In this document: in pieces, positions 15,601 through 23,779 of the stretch | Layout: each line of letters opens with the position of its first letter | Numbering within the stretch: the first letter of the stretch is position 1 | Assembly: GCF_029893235.1 (NCBI RefSeq) | Contig: NZ_JARXWE010000009.1 | Location: 1 to 64,000 of the forward strand | Reading direction: 5' to 3' | Source: Dysgonomonas sp. PH5-45 | Lineage (GTDB): Bacteria > Bacteroidota > Bacteroidia > Bacteroidales > Dysgonomonadaceae | DNA: 64,000 nt | Position numbers and translations under genes: made by a program | The notes under the pieces: model-generated | The model's input: the letters and a program-made list of their open reading frames with translations, nothing else | Told to the model about the DNA's origin: nothing | Database searches by the model: none

Positions 15601-16758
15601 ATGGGACACGCTGTATTATCCCCGAGTGGTGCAAGTCGTTGGATGGCTTGCACTCCATCGGCTCGTCTGGAAGAAAGTTTTCCTAACACCACAAGCGAAG
15701 CAGCCGAAGAAGGAACAGTTGCCCATGCCCTCGGAGAATTGCTTATCAAGCAGAAACTAAAGCTGCTCACAAAAGCGCAATTCAACAAATTGTTCAAGGA
15801 AATCGAGGCAGACAAATACTATTCCGGTTCGATGTATGAATACGCCGATGAATATGCAACTTTTGTAGTAGAAAAATTTAATGCTGCAAAAAAACATACA
15901 TCTGATGCAGAAATATTCGTTGAGCAAAAGATTGATCTGACCCAATTTATTCCTGAAGGATTCGGAACAGGAGACTGCTTTATTGTAGCTGACCGGATTT
16001 TAGATTTTACGGATTACAAACATGGAAAAGGCGTTCGGGTAGATGCTGTAAATAATAAGCAAATGATGATATATGCACTTGGCGCGTATATAGAATTTAG
16101 TATTCTATTCGAAATAGAAACGATTAGGATGACCATTTACCAGCCTCGTATAGATAACATTTCCACATTCGAAATATCGGTAAAAGAACTTCTCAAATGG
16201 GCGGAAGAAGAACTGAAACCCAGAGCTCAACTTGCTTTTGATGGTAAAGGAAATTATGTACCAGGTGATCATTGTCGGTTTTGTAGGGCTAAAGCCCTGT
16301 GTAAAGCGAATGCTAATAAACAGATGAAACCCATAACGGATAGCCATTACAAAAATCCAGATCTTATGAATAAGCTGGATGTAGCTTATATCATAAAAGA
16401 AGGAGACACTATTGTAAAATGGATCAACTCTGTAAAAGAATTTGCGTTGGCAGAAGCCTTGAATGGTGAGAACTTCGAAGGGCTTAAACTTGTCGAGGGA
16501 CGAAGTAACCGAATATACTCAAATCCGGATGAAGTAGCTAAAGCTCTTATCGCAGCCGGATATAAAGAAGCAATCATCTATGAAAAAAACCTACTTGGCT
16601 TAACCAAAATGGAAAAAGCGTTAGGTAAAAAGGAAATGGAAACTATTATCGGTAGCCTGATAATTAAGCCTAGCGGTAAACCATCATTAGTAGATATTGC
16701 GGACAAAAGACCTGAATGGAATTCGGCAGTATCCGATTTCGAAGGATTATTCGAATAA
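15601..16758 (+). CDS. DUF2800 protein (PD-(D/E)XK exonuclease-like)
   Basis: The 385-residue protein begins HAVLSPSGASRWMACTPSARLEE, the DUF2800 signature. A Cas4/RecB-like nuclease core follows (GTGDCFIV near residue 120, DFTDYKHGKG near 137), and a Cys cluster HCRFCRAKALCKAN near 222 fits an iron-sulphur or zinc site. It forms the standard phage cassette with the DUF2815 protein and polymerase, probably in DNA recombination. Confidence 0.85.
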   Translation: MGHAVLSPSGASRWMACTPSARLEESFPNTTSEAAEEGTVAHALGELLIKQKLKLLTKAQFNKLFKEIEADKYYSGSMYEYADEYATFVVEKFNAAKKHTSDAEIFVEQKIDLTQFIPEGFGTGDCFIVADRILDFTDYKHGKGVRVDAVNNKQMMIYALGAYIEFSILFEIETIRMTIYQPRIDNISTFEISVKELLKWAEEELKPRAQLAFDGKGNYVPGDHCRFCRAKALCKANANKQMKPITDSHYKNPDLMNKLDVAYIIKEGDTIVKWINSVKEFALAEALNGENFEGLKLVEGRSNRIYSNPDEVAKALIAAGYKEAIIYEKNLLGLTKMEKALGKKEMETIIGSLIIKPSGKPSLVDIADKRPEWNSAVSDFEGLFE

Positions 16759-16788
16759 ATTTATTATAAACATTTAATTCATTTTTTT

Positions 16789-17346
16789 ATGGCAACAGAA
16801 TCATTTAATGTAATTACTGGTAAAGTAAGAGCCAGTTACGCTAACGTGTTTGAACCGAAAGCTATTAAAGCGGGAGACAAACCTAAGTATTCAATTTCAC
16901 TGATCATCTCAAAAGATGATGTAGCTACTGTCAAAGCAATAAAAGAAGCTATTGCAAAAGCTACCGAAAGTGGAAAAGTTAACTTATGGGGAGGTAAAGT
17001 ACCGAACAATATGAAAGAGGTACTAAAAGACGGAGATGCCTATTATCCTGATGATGCGGCATACGCAAATTCTTATTTTATTGGTGCTTCCAGCGACACT
17101 AAACCCGGAATTGTAGATAAAAAGAAAAGAAATATAACTGATGAAGATGAGTTTTATAGTGGCTGCTATTGTCTTGCCAGTGTTAATTTTTATCCATACA
17201 ATTTTGAAAATGTTAGCAAAGGAGTTGGATGTGGACTCAATAACCTTCTAAAAGTAGAAGATGGTGAAAAATTAGCAGGAAGATCGAATGCAACTTCTGA
17301 TTTCGCCGACTATTTCGATGACGATGCTGATCCTCTATTGGGATAA
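16789..17346 (+). CDS. DUF2815 single-stranded DNA-binding protein
   Basis: The 185-residue protein shows the family pattern KVRASYANVFEPKA near the start, YSISLIISKDD near 33 and CYCLASVNFYPYN near 128, with an acidic C-terminus (FDDDADP) typical of SSB-like proteins. It always neighbours DUF2800 and a family A polymerase in such phages and should coat single-stranded DNA in replication or recombination. Confidence 0.85.
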   Translation: MATESFNVITGKVRASYANVFEPKAIKAGDKPKYSISLIISKDDVATVKAIKEAIAKATESGKVNLWGGKVPNNMKEVLKDGDAYYPDDAAYANSYFIGASSDTKPGIVDKKKRNITDEDEFYSGCYCLASVNFYPYNFENVSKGVGCGLNNLLKVEDGEKLAGRSNATSDFADYFDDDADPLLG

Positions 17347-17422
17347 TTGTCGCCAATCAATAAGTTAAATAACCAGAAAGGTGTGAAGTATAAAGCTTTG
17401 CACCTTTTTCATATTTCTCAAA

Positions 17423-17584
17423 ATGCCAAATAGTGATAAACCAAAAACCGGAAAACTCACATATATAAATGGTAATCATCGTGAAATATTAGCTGCTGAT
17501 AAACCTTTTGCCCTTTTACAATCTTTAAAAAAGCAGAAAATAGCACAAGGAATTACGGCAAGTAAATTAAAAATATCCTACTGA
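17423..17584 (+). CDS. Small phage protein (53 residues)
   Basis: An ATG at 17423 opens 53 codons to TGA 17582-17584. The basic peptide reads MPNSDKPKTGKLTYINGNHR then a helix ending SKLKISY. It fills the gap between the DUF2815 gene and the next ORF with a 1-bp junction, so it is likely translated in the operon. Function unknown. Confidence 0.55.
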   Translation: MPNSDKPKTGKLTYINGNHREILAADKPFALLQSLKKQKIAQGITASKLKISY

Positions 17585-17585
17585 T

Positions 17586-17963
17586 ATGAATGATTTCAAA
17601 ATACTCTCAGGAAGCAATATACTCCTGTATTCTTGCGATTTCGGAGACGGTATTGCAATCGGATTTAACGATGGTCGTCATTTTATTGTAATGGGAGCTG
17701 GCGATTATGCTGTTTACCCATTTCATTCATCAATGCTTAGAATTACCTGTGAGTTAATCCCATGTAAAAGAGAAGACCTGAAATTAAACGATACAGCGTT
17801 TTGTACTATATCTGAACTTCCTCAAATTGATGACCTAAATTGCTATTGTAAAATAATGGAAGAAGACAAATTCGTATATGTTGATCATGGAGATTTTGTT
17901 CGAGAATCAAATGCGGATCCTTCTCAATTTAATTGGTGGAAAGTACAACCTCTAAACAAATGA
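17586..17963 (+). CDS. Hypothetical phage protein
   Basis: The 125-residue protein is beta-rich and Cys-containing, starts 1 bp after the preceding small gene and has no signal peptide. No family recognised. The context is the replication operon. Confidence 0.6.
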   Translation: MNDFKILSGSNILLYSCDFGDGIAIGFNDGRHFIVMGAGDYAVYPFHSSMLRITCELIPCKREDLKLNDTAFCTISELPQIDDLNCYCKIMEEDKFVYVDHGDFVRESNADPSQFNWWKVQPLNK

Positions 17964-17966
17964 TCT

Positions 17967-18149
17967 ATGGAAATAAAACAATTTTGGCTAATAATAGCCC
18001 CCAACGATTTTAGAATAGAAGTTCCTTATGGTAGAGTTGTTATCCAAGACAATGGAAACTCAATAATATACATGGAGGGCACTGACAAAATATCGGCTGT
18101 TGTTCCTCCTACACATCTTATTGTACTAAATCCCATTATACTACCATGA
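17967..18149 (+). CDS. Hypothetical small phage protein
   Basis: The 60-residue protein starts 3 bp after the previous gene and its stop overlaps the polymerase start by 4 bp (ATGA). The tight coupling supports translation. Function unknown. Confidence 0.55.
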   Translation: MEIKQFWLIIAPNDFRIEVPYGRVVIQDNGNSIIYMEGTDKISAVVPPTHLIVLNPIILP

Positions 18150-20089
18150 GAACATTATCAATAGATATAGAGACATATAGTTCGGAGGATTTAACGAAAT
18201 CGGGAGTTTACAGATATGCTGAAGCTCCCGATTTTGCTATTCTCTTATTCGGATTTGCTTATGATGATGACCCTGTAGCAGTTATTGACCTTGCACAAGA
18301 AGAAGAGTTGCCGGATGGAATATTAGAAGCCTTAATGGACTCAACTATTCTCAAGACAGCATGGAATGCAGCATTCGAAATAACTTGTATATCCTCTTAC
18401 TTCAACTTGGATCTTGATGTTACTCAGTGGGAATGCTCTATGGTCAAATCGGCTATGCTCGGTTTACCTCTTTCCTTAGATATGGCATCCAAAGTATTAC
18501 AGTTGCCCGAAGAGAAAATGAAAGCTGGTAAAGCTTTGATCCGTTATTTTTCAGTTCCCTGTAAGCCTACAAAAGTAAATCAGGGAAGAACTCGTAATCT
18601 ACCCCACCATGACGTAGACAAATGGAATCTATATAAGGAGTACAATGGTATGGACGTAGAGGTAGAACGTGCCATAAGACGGAAAATAGCATTTTTCGAC
18701 ATACCGGAAAAAGAAAGACAATTATGGTATTTAGACCAGAAAATCAATAAAAGAGGAGTCGCATTAGACCTATCATTTGTCGAATCAGCTCTATACATCA
18801 ATGATATTTGTACCGATGAATTATTAGCTGAAGCAAAAGATATAACGGGTCTGGATAACCCCAATAGTGCTGCCCAACTTAAATCATGGTTATCAGAAGA
18901 GATGTCAGAGGAGATAACATCTTTGAAGAAAAATGATATACCTGATATGATTGATCGAGCTGATGATAAAAAAGTCAAACGCTTGTTAGAACTTCGGCAA
19001 CAACTATCCAAAACCTCTATCAAGAAATACATAGCCATGCTAAATTCAGTGTGCAAAGACGGCAGGATAAGAGGTCTTACGCAATTCTATGGAGCCAATA
19101 GAACTGGACGGTTTGCAGGGCGTATAGTACAGCTCCAGAATCTAGTTCGAAATCTACTAAAGGATTTAGAGTTAGCCCGTGAATTGGTGTATAATAAAGA
19201 ATATGATATACTTAAACTAACGTTTGGTAATATTTCCGATGTGCTATCTCAGCTAATACGTACTGCTTTCATAGCTTCTAATGGTCATAGACTATATGTA
19301 GCTGACTTTAGTGCCATCGAAGCACGTGTGTTAGCTTGGTGGGCGAAAGAAAGATGGAGATTGGACGTATTCAAAACTCATGGAATGATATACGAAGCAT
19401 CTGCATCTGCTATGTTTGGTGTACCACTGGAAAAAGTAACAAAAGATCTCAGGGGTAGAGGAAAGGTTGCAGAACTAGCACTTGGCTATCAAGGTGCTGT
19501 GGGAGCCTTAAAAGCTATGGATATCAAAAAGGAACTGATAGAAGAAGAGATGCCGGGAATAGTAAAAGCTTGGCGAAAATCCAATAAGAATATAGTTCAA
19601 CTTTGGTATACCGTAGAAAAGGCCGTAATATTAACAATAAAAGAAGGTAAACCTAACACAGTTAACGGAGTAACCTTTTATATGCGCAAAGGGATACTAT
19701 TCGCTAAACTACCATCAGGCCGTTCTCTAGCATATCCACAACCCAGAGTTATTCAAAAACAGACAGCTTTCGGAACAAAAGAATCAATACAGTACAAAGG
19801 TCTCGATGATAAAAACAAGTGGGGTGATATTGATTCTTACGGAGGAAAATTTGTCGAAAACATTACTCAGGCTATTGCGAGAGACTGCTTATGCGAATCT
19901 ATGCTCAGGCTGGAAGAAGCCAACTATCCGCTTGTTTTTCATGTACATGACGAAGGTATCGGAGACATAATTGAAGGCTTTGGAAGCATAGGAGAAATGT
20001 GTGAAATAATGAGTCGTCCAATGCCGTGGGCTCCAGATCTGCCCCTAAACGCAGAAGGCTACGTTACCGACTTCTACAAAAAAGATTAA
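18146..20089 (+). CDS. Phage DNA polymerase, family A with 3'-5' exonuclease
   Basis: The 647-residue protein starts with exonuclease motif SIDIETYSS. Polymerase motif A is DFSAIEARVLAWW near residue 390, motif B contains RGRGKVAELALGYQGAVGAL near 432, and motif C is VFHVHDEG near 600. No 5' nuclease domain is present, as usual for phage enzymes beside DUF2800 and DUF2815. It should replicate the phage genome. Confidence 0.92.
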   Translation: MRTLSIDIETYSSEDLTKSGVYRYAEAPDFAILLFGFAYDDDPVAVIDLAQEEELPDGILEALMDSTILKTAWNAAFEITCISSYFNLDLDVTQWECSMVKSAMLGLPLSLDMASKVLQLPEEKMKAGKALIRYFSVPCKPTKVNQGRTRNLPHHDVDKWNLYKEYNGMDVEVERAIRRKIAFFDIPEKERQLWYLDQKINKRGVALDLSFVESALYINDICTDELLAEAKDITGLDNPNSAAQLKSWLSEEMSEEITSLKKNDIPDMIDRADDKKVKRLLELRQQLSKTSIKKYIAMLNSVCKDGRIRGLTQFYGANRTGRFAGRIVQLQNLVRNLLKDLELARELVYNKEYDILKLTFGNISDVLSQLIRTAFIASNGHRLYVADFSAIEARVLAWWAKERWRLDVFKTHGMIYEASASAMFGVPLEKVTKDLRGRGKVAELALGYQGAVGALKAMDIKKELIEEEMPGIVKAWRKSNKNIVQLWYTVEKAVILTIKEGKPNTVNGVTFYMRKGILFAKLPSGRSLAYPQPRVIQKQTAFGTKESIQYKGLDDKNKWGDIDSYGGKFVENITQAIARDCLCESMLRLEEANYPLVFHVHDEGIGDIIEGFGSIGEMCEIMSRPMPWAPDLPLNAEGYVTDFYKKD

Positions 20090-20091
20090 TA

Positions 20092-20961
20092 ATGGATAAA
20101 GATATTATTGCATGGTGGTCTGGTGGTGCTAGCTCTGCTGTCGCTTGTAAACTAGCGATTGATCTTTTCGGAGCTAATAGAGTCAGAGTAATCTTTCAAG
20201 ATACAAGGAACGAGGATGACGATACATACCGCTTTTTGAAAGATTGTGAAAAATGGTATGGCATTAAAATCGAAATTATATCGAGCAAAGAATTTAACTC
20301 AATTGAGGAAGTCTGGTATAAATATCTTTCACTCAGTGTTGCTGGAGGCGCAATTTGCTCAACCAAGTTAAAGAGGGAAGTTAGAGAACAATGGGAAAAA
20401 GAAAATACTTGGGCACATCAAGTGTTCGGGTACGATATGAAAGAAGCAATAAAAAGAGCCGTTCCCATGACTTTAAATAATCCTAAACTTAACGCTATTT
20501 ATCCATTGTTGTTGTATGGATACTTCAAAAAAGATTGTATTAAAATATTAGATAACGCTGGAATTAAAGTACCGGAGCCCTATATAAAAGGCTATGAAAA
20601 TAATAACTGTGATAAAACAGGTTGTACTCGTGGTGGAATTGGTTATTGGCAAAAAAGAAAAAGAGAAGAATACAATAAGTTCTATAAGATGGCAATGAGA
20701 GAACATGAACTTACGAATCTCAAAGGCGAACCGGTTACCATTTGTAAAGACCAGAGCAATGAAGCTAAGAAGAAAGGTGGATATGTTCCTGTGTTCTTAT
20801 TACCACACCCGGACTATCCGGAAGTAAAAGATATATCAATGTTCAAAGGTCGAGAGCCTGAACCATTAGTAGAATGCAATGGGTTTTGTGGACTTGACGA
20901 CATGGATGTGTATTTAGAGAAAAAAAAGAGATTAAACAATAATAATGAATTCAACTTTTGA
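20092..20961 (+). CDS. PP-loop ATPase, PAPS reductase-like
   Basis: ATG at 20092 follows the polymerase stop by 2 bp. The 289-residue protein has the PP-loop WWSGGASSAV at residues 8-17, CSTKLKRE near 85 and a Cys-rich stretch NNCDKTGCTRGG near 183. Phage members of this superfamily are often tied to DNA or tRNA modification or to sulphur handling. The actual substrate cannot be read from the sequence. Confidence 0.8.
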   Translation: MDKDIIAWWSGGASSAVACKLAIDLFGANRVRVIFQDTRNEDDDTYRFLKDCEKWYGIKIEIISSKEFNSIEEVWYKYLSLSVAGGAICSTKLKREVREQWEKENTWAHQVFGYDMKEAIKRAVPMTLNNPKLNAIYPLLLYGYFKKDCIKILDNAGIKVPEPYIKGYENNNCDKTGCTRGGIGYWQKRKREEYNKFYKMAMREHELTNLKGEPVTICKDQSNEAKKKGGYVPVFLLPHPDYPEVKDISMFKGREPEPLVECNGFCGLDDMDVYLEKKKRLNNNNEFNF

Positions 20962-21442
20962 AAGAAACGGAGAGAAAAGCACTGTCGAATGGTACACTCC
21001 TCCCTACATAATAGAAGCTTTAGGTGGGTGGTGGTCCTTTGATCTTGATCCTGCATCCCCAGAGAATATAATCACAGAAACAGCTTGTAAATACTATACT
21101 AAAAGAGACAATGGTCTTACCCAATCATGGCATGGTCGTATATTCCTTAATCCTCCTTACGAGAATCCTTTGATTGGGCAATTTATGCAAAAATTATCTG
21201 AGCATGGGAATGGAATTGCTTTAGTATATAATCGTACAGATTCCAAATGGTGCCAAGAGTATGTCTTAAAAAGAGCTGATGCAATATTATTTCTGAGTAA
21301 ACGAATAAAATTCATAAAACCGGACGGTTCTATGGGAAACAGCCCTGGTGCTGGATCTATTTTAATAGCGTATGGTCAAGAAAACGTAAAATACTTAGAG
21401 AATTGTGGGCTTGAAGGCTGTATTTTATACCCTAAAAACTAA
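20945..21442 (+). CDS. Phage DNA N6-adenine methyltransferase (Dam-like)
   Basis: The 165-residue protein starts with the phage Dam signature EWYTPPYIIEAL and FDLDPASPE, then has the catalytic FLNPPYENP (NPPY) near residue 62. It should methylate adenine in phage DNA to evade restriction. It overlaps the PP-loop gene by 17 bp. Confidence 0.87.
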   Translation: MNSTFERNGEKSTVEWYTPPYIIEALGGWWSFDLDPASPENIITETACKYYTKRDNGLTQSWHGRIFLNPPYENPLIGQFMQKLSEHGNGIALVYNRTDSKWCQEYVLKRADAILFLSKRIKFIKPDGSMGNSPGAGSILIAYGQENVKYLENCGLEGCILYPKN

Positions 21443-21470
21443 ACATTAATCAAGCAACATTAAAAGAATT

Positions 21471-21755
21471 ATGAAAAATCAATCACCTAAAATAGATCAA
21501 TTTAAAGGCATAACATCTGAAATGTCGGATTTGTACGAACGCAAGAATGCCGATTATGGAGACAGCTTTGGAAAATCTTTCAAAGAGTATGGTGAAGCGA
21601 TGCCTTGTATTCGCTTAGAAGACAAGTTAAATCGTCTGAAATCCCTAACTATCCGAAAACAATCGGCACAGGTAAATACCGAAAGTGTTGAAGATACTCT
21701 TATGGATATCGCCAATTATGCTGTAATGTCTATCATCGAGTTACGAAACCGATGA
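21471..21755 (+). CDS. DUF1599 (nucleotide modification-associated) protein
   Basis: The 94-residue protein has the family pattern KNADYGDSF near residue 25, RLEDKLNRLKSL near 45 and EDTLMDIANYAVM near 72. The fold resembles all-alpha NTP pyrophosphatases. It sits among DNA methyltransferases and overlaps the next gene by 4 bp, so a role in nucleotide or base modification is likely. Confidence 0.82.
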   Translation: MKNQSPKIDQFKGITSEMSDLYERKNADYGDSFGKSFKEYGEAMPCIRLEDKLNRLKSLTIRKQSAQVNTESVEDTLMDIANYAVMSIIELRNR

Positions 21756-22492
21756 TATCTAATTTCAAAGCTGAGACATTCGGATGCGTAACACTTATAG
21801 AAGGCGATTGTTATGAAATTATGGATACTTTTTATCCTTTTCAATTTGATCTGGCAATACCGGATGTAGATTATGGGTTGGATGTTACCAAAATGCCGTT
21901 TACAAAGAGAACGGTGATGCCTGTAAAGCAGAAAAATGGCAAATCACTCAATGTAAGAAAATCAGAATACAAGCAGAAAGACTGGGACCTAAAAACTCCT
22001 GGTCTTTCTTATTTTGAGAAACTATTCGATGTGTCAGTACATCAGATTATATGGGGCATTGATTATCTGAATATTCCCAACATTGGAAATGGAAGAATTA
22101 AATGGGATAAATGCGTTCCCGAGAAATTAAGTTTTAAAGGTTTTGAAAGAGCCTATTGTAGCTTACTGGATTCTGAGATTGATATAAAACTACTATGGAG
22201 CGGATTCAGGCAAGCAAAAAGCTTAGAAGAACCAACAATACAACAAGGGAATAAGAAGTTGAATGAAAAACGGATTCACCCTACACAAAAACCAGTGCTT
22301 CTATATAAACGCTTATTGCTAGACTACGCCAAACCCGGATGGAAAATATTAGACACTCACGGAGGAAGCATGAGTCTGGCAATTGCCTGTTTCGACTTAG
22401 GATATGAGGTCGTAATTATAGAAAAAGACTCCGATTATTTTACCGATGGTCGGGATAGATTAATAAAACATATAACGGATAAGAAAATATGA
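21752..22492 (+). CDS. Phage N-type DNA methyltransferase with altered catalytic motif
   Basis: The 246-residue protein has the beta-class order: FDLAIPDVDYG near residue 30 where DPPYG is expected, RIHPTQKPVLLYKRLL near 175, and the SAM-binding ILDTHGGSMSLAIAC near 198. The P-P of the catalytic loop is replaced by V-D, so activity is uncertain. It is translationally coupled on both sides through ATGA overlaps. Confidence 0.8.
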   Translation: MISNFKAETFGCVTLIEGDCYEIMDTFYPFQFDLAIPDVDYGLDVTKMPFTKRTVMPVKQKNGKSLNVRKSEYKQKDWDLKTPGLSYFEKLFDVSVHQIIWGIDYLNIPNIGNGRIKWDKCVPEKLSFKGFERAYCSLLDSEIDIKLLWSGFRQAKSLEEPTIQQGNKKLNEKRIHPTQKPVLLYKRLLLDYAKPGWKILDTHGGSMSLAIACFDLGYEVVIIEKDSDYFTDGRDRLIKHITDKKI

Positions 22493-23595
22493 ATCATGCA
22501 TCTCTTTTTAGCGGTATAGGTGGTTTTGATCTTGCAGCTGAATGGATGGGATGGCATAATGTGTTCCACTCCGAAGTAGATCCTTTCTGCAATAAAATAT
22601 TAAAATATCATTTTCCAAACTCTATATCTTATGGTAACATTAAAGAAACAGACTTCACCCCACACAAGGGGGGGGTGGACATACTTACCGGTGGATTCCC
22701 CTGTCAACCATTCTCATCAGCAGGATTACGCAATGGAACAGACGATTCCCGATACCTTTGGCCTGAAATGTTCAGAGCAATTAGAGAAATTCGCCCCCGA
22801 TGGGTCATTGCGGAAAATGTTCGTGGATTACTTAGTTGGAATGGAGGGTTGGTTCTCGACACGGTGTGCACTGATTTGGAAAATGAGGATTACGAAGTCT
22901 GGCCGTTCTTACTGCCAGCTTGCGGTGTCAACGCTCCGCACCAAAGATACCGTATCTGGATTATTGCCTACTGTTCGAACAACGATGACTGGGGGAATAC
23001 ATCCGAACAGGCTAAAAGACAAAAACAACAATTCAGAAACCGCTTTGAGCAAGGTATTGCTTCCAACACCTACAGCGCAGGATTTCAAACGCAGAGGGCC
23101 GAACAGCAAGCAACAAGGACTCCCGGAGATATTATACAATATGAAATTACTCCCAACACCGCTTGCGAACAATCATCGAAACGGGAGAACATCGATTACC
23201 CCGAGTATACTACAAAAGTTGAACCAAGGTTGGACTGTAGAGCTTCACGATCTTGCAACGTTGAGCCTACTTCCGACCCCGACCAACTCAATGGCAACAT
23301 ATCCAGATTTCATCCAAGCGAAGTATCACAGTTCCAAACGCCCGGAATATGGAAAAATAATTGGAAAAACTTTCCAACTCAACCCCCTGTTTGTAGCAGA
23401 GATGATGGGCTTTCCGGTAGGATGGACACTAACGCCCTTCTTGATGGACGAAAACCCCGAAACCCTTGGCAACCGTGGAATAAATGGAGGCAAGAATCTG
23501 TAAAGTCGTTTGGTAATGCCGTTGTTCCTCAAATACCCTATATGATTTTTAAGACCATAGCTGATTTTGAAAGAACTTTAAAATTGTTTGAATAA
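22489..23595 (+). CDS. Phage C5 cytosine methyltransferase
   Basis: The 368-residue protein has motif I SLFSGIGGFDLAAEWMG, motif IV GGFPCQPFSSAG near residue 67, motif VI AENVRG near 107, motif VIII APHQRYRIWI near 148 and motif X SFGNAVVPQI near 345. Residues about 160-330 hold an atypical, low-complexity recognition region that is also open in a second frame. The start overlaps the preceding gene by 4 bp. Confidence 0.9.
   Translation: MNHASLFSGIGGFDLAAEWMGWHNVFHSEVDPFCNKILKYHFPNSISYGNIKETDFTPHKGGVDILTGGFPCQPFSSAGLRNGTDDSRYLWPEMFRAIREIRPRWVIAENVRGLLSWNGGLVLDTVCTDLENEDYEVWPFLLPACGVNAPHQRYRIWIIAYCSNNDDWGNTSEQAKRQKQQFRNRFEQGIASNTYSAGFQTQRAEQQATRTPGDIIQYEITPNTACEQSSKRENIDYPEYTTKVEPRLDCRASRSCNVEPTSDPDQLNGNISRFHPSEVSQFQTPGIWKNNWKNFPTQPPVCSRDDGLSGRMDTNALLDGRKPRNPWQPWNKWRQESVKSFGNAVVPQIPYMIFKTIADFERTLKLFE
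22631..23503 (+). CDS. Overlapping +1-frame ORF inside the C5 methyltransferase gene
   Basis: A 290-codon frame from ATG 22631 lies wholly inside the methyltransferase gene. Its product looks protein-like: FAPDGSLRKMF, WFSTRCALIWKM, three LLPTP-type repeats and LNPLFVAEMMGFPVGW near the end. I recall similar LLPTPTA and MMGFP segments next to phage C5 methyltransferases, so the overlap may be real. It could also be a by-product of constraint on the other frame. Confidence 0.5.
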   Translation: MVTLKKQTSPHTRGGWTYLPVDSPVNHSHQQDYAMEQTIPDTFGLKCSEQLEKFAPDGSLRKMFVDYLVGMEGWFSTRCALIWKMRITKSGRSYCQLAVSTLRTKDTVSGLLPTVRTTMTGGIHPNRLKDKNNNSETALSKVLLPTPTAQDFKRRGPNSKQQGLPEILYNMKLLPTPLANNHRNGRTSITPSILQKLNQGWTVELHDLATLSLLPTPTNSMATYPDFIQAKYHSSKRPEYGKIIGKTFQLNPLFVAEMMGFPVGWTLTPFLMDENPETLGNRGINGGKNL

Positions 23596-23774
23596 TGAAA
23601 CATCAAAATTCGGGATATCTGGTATTAACCAAATCTGGTTTATCGGGACGAACCTACCATAAAGACGAATTGATCAACGGTAAACAACCTATTTACGTAA
23701 AGTATGAGAATAATAAAGATCTGAAATTACTCTGTGACCCTGAATCTCTCACCGTAAAAGGATTTATAGATTAA
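23595..23774 (+). CDS. Small phage protein (59 residues)
   Basis: ATG 23595 shares one base with the methyltransferase TAA (TAATG). The 59-residue basic peptide contains SGLSGRTYHKDELINGKQPIY, split here as a short loop and strand pair, and has no known family. The tight coupling and clean fit before the primase-helicase gene support it. Confidence 0.6.
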   Translation: MKHQNSGYLVLTKSGLSGRTYHKDELINGKQPIYVKYENNKDLKLLCDPESLTVKGFID

Positions 23775-23779
23775 TAAAT

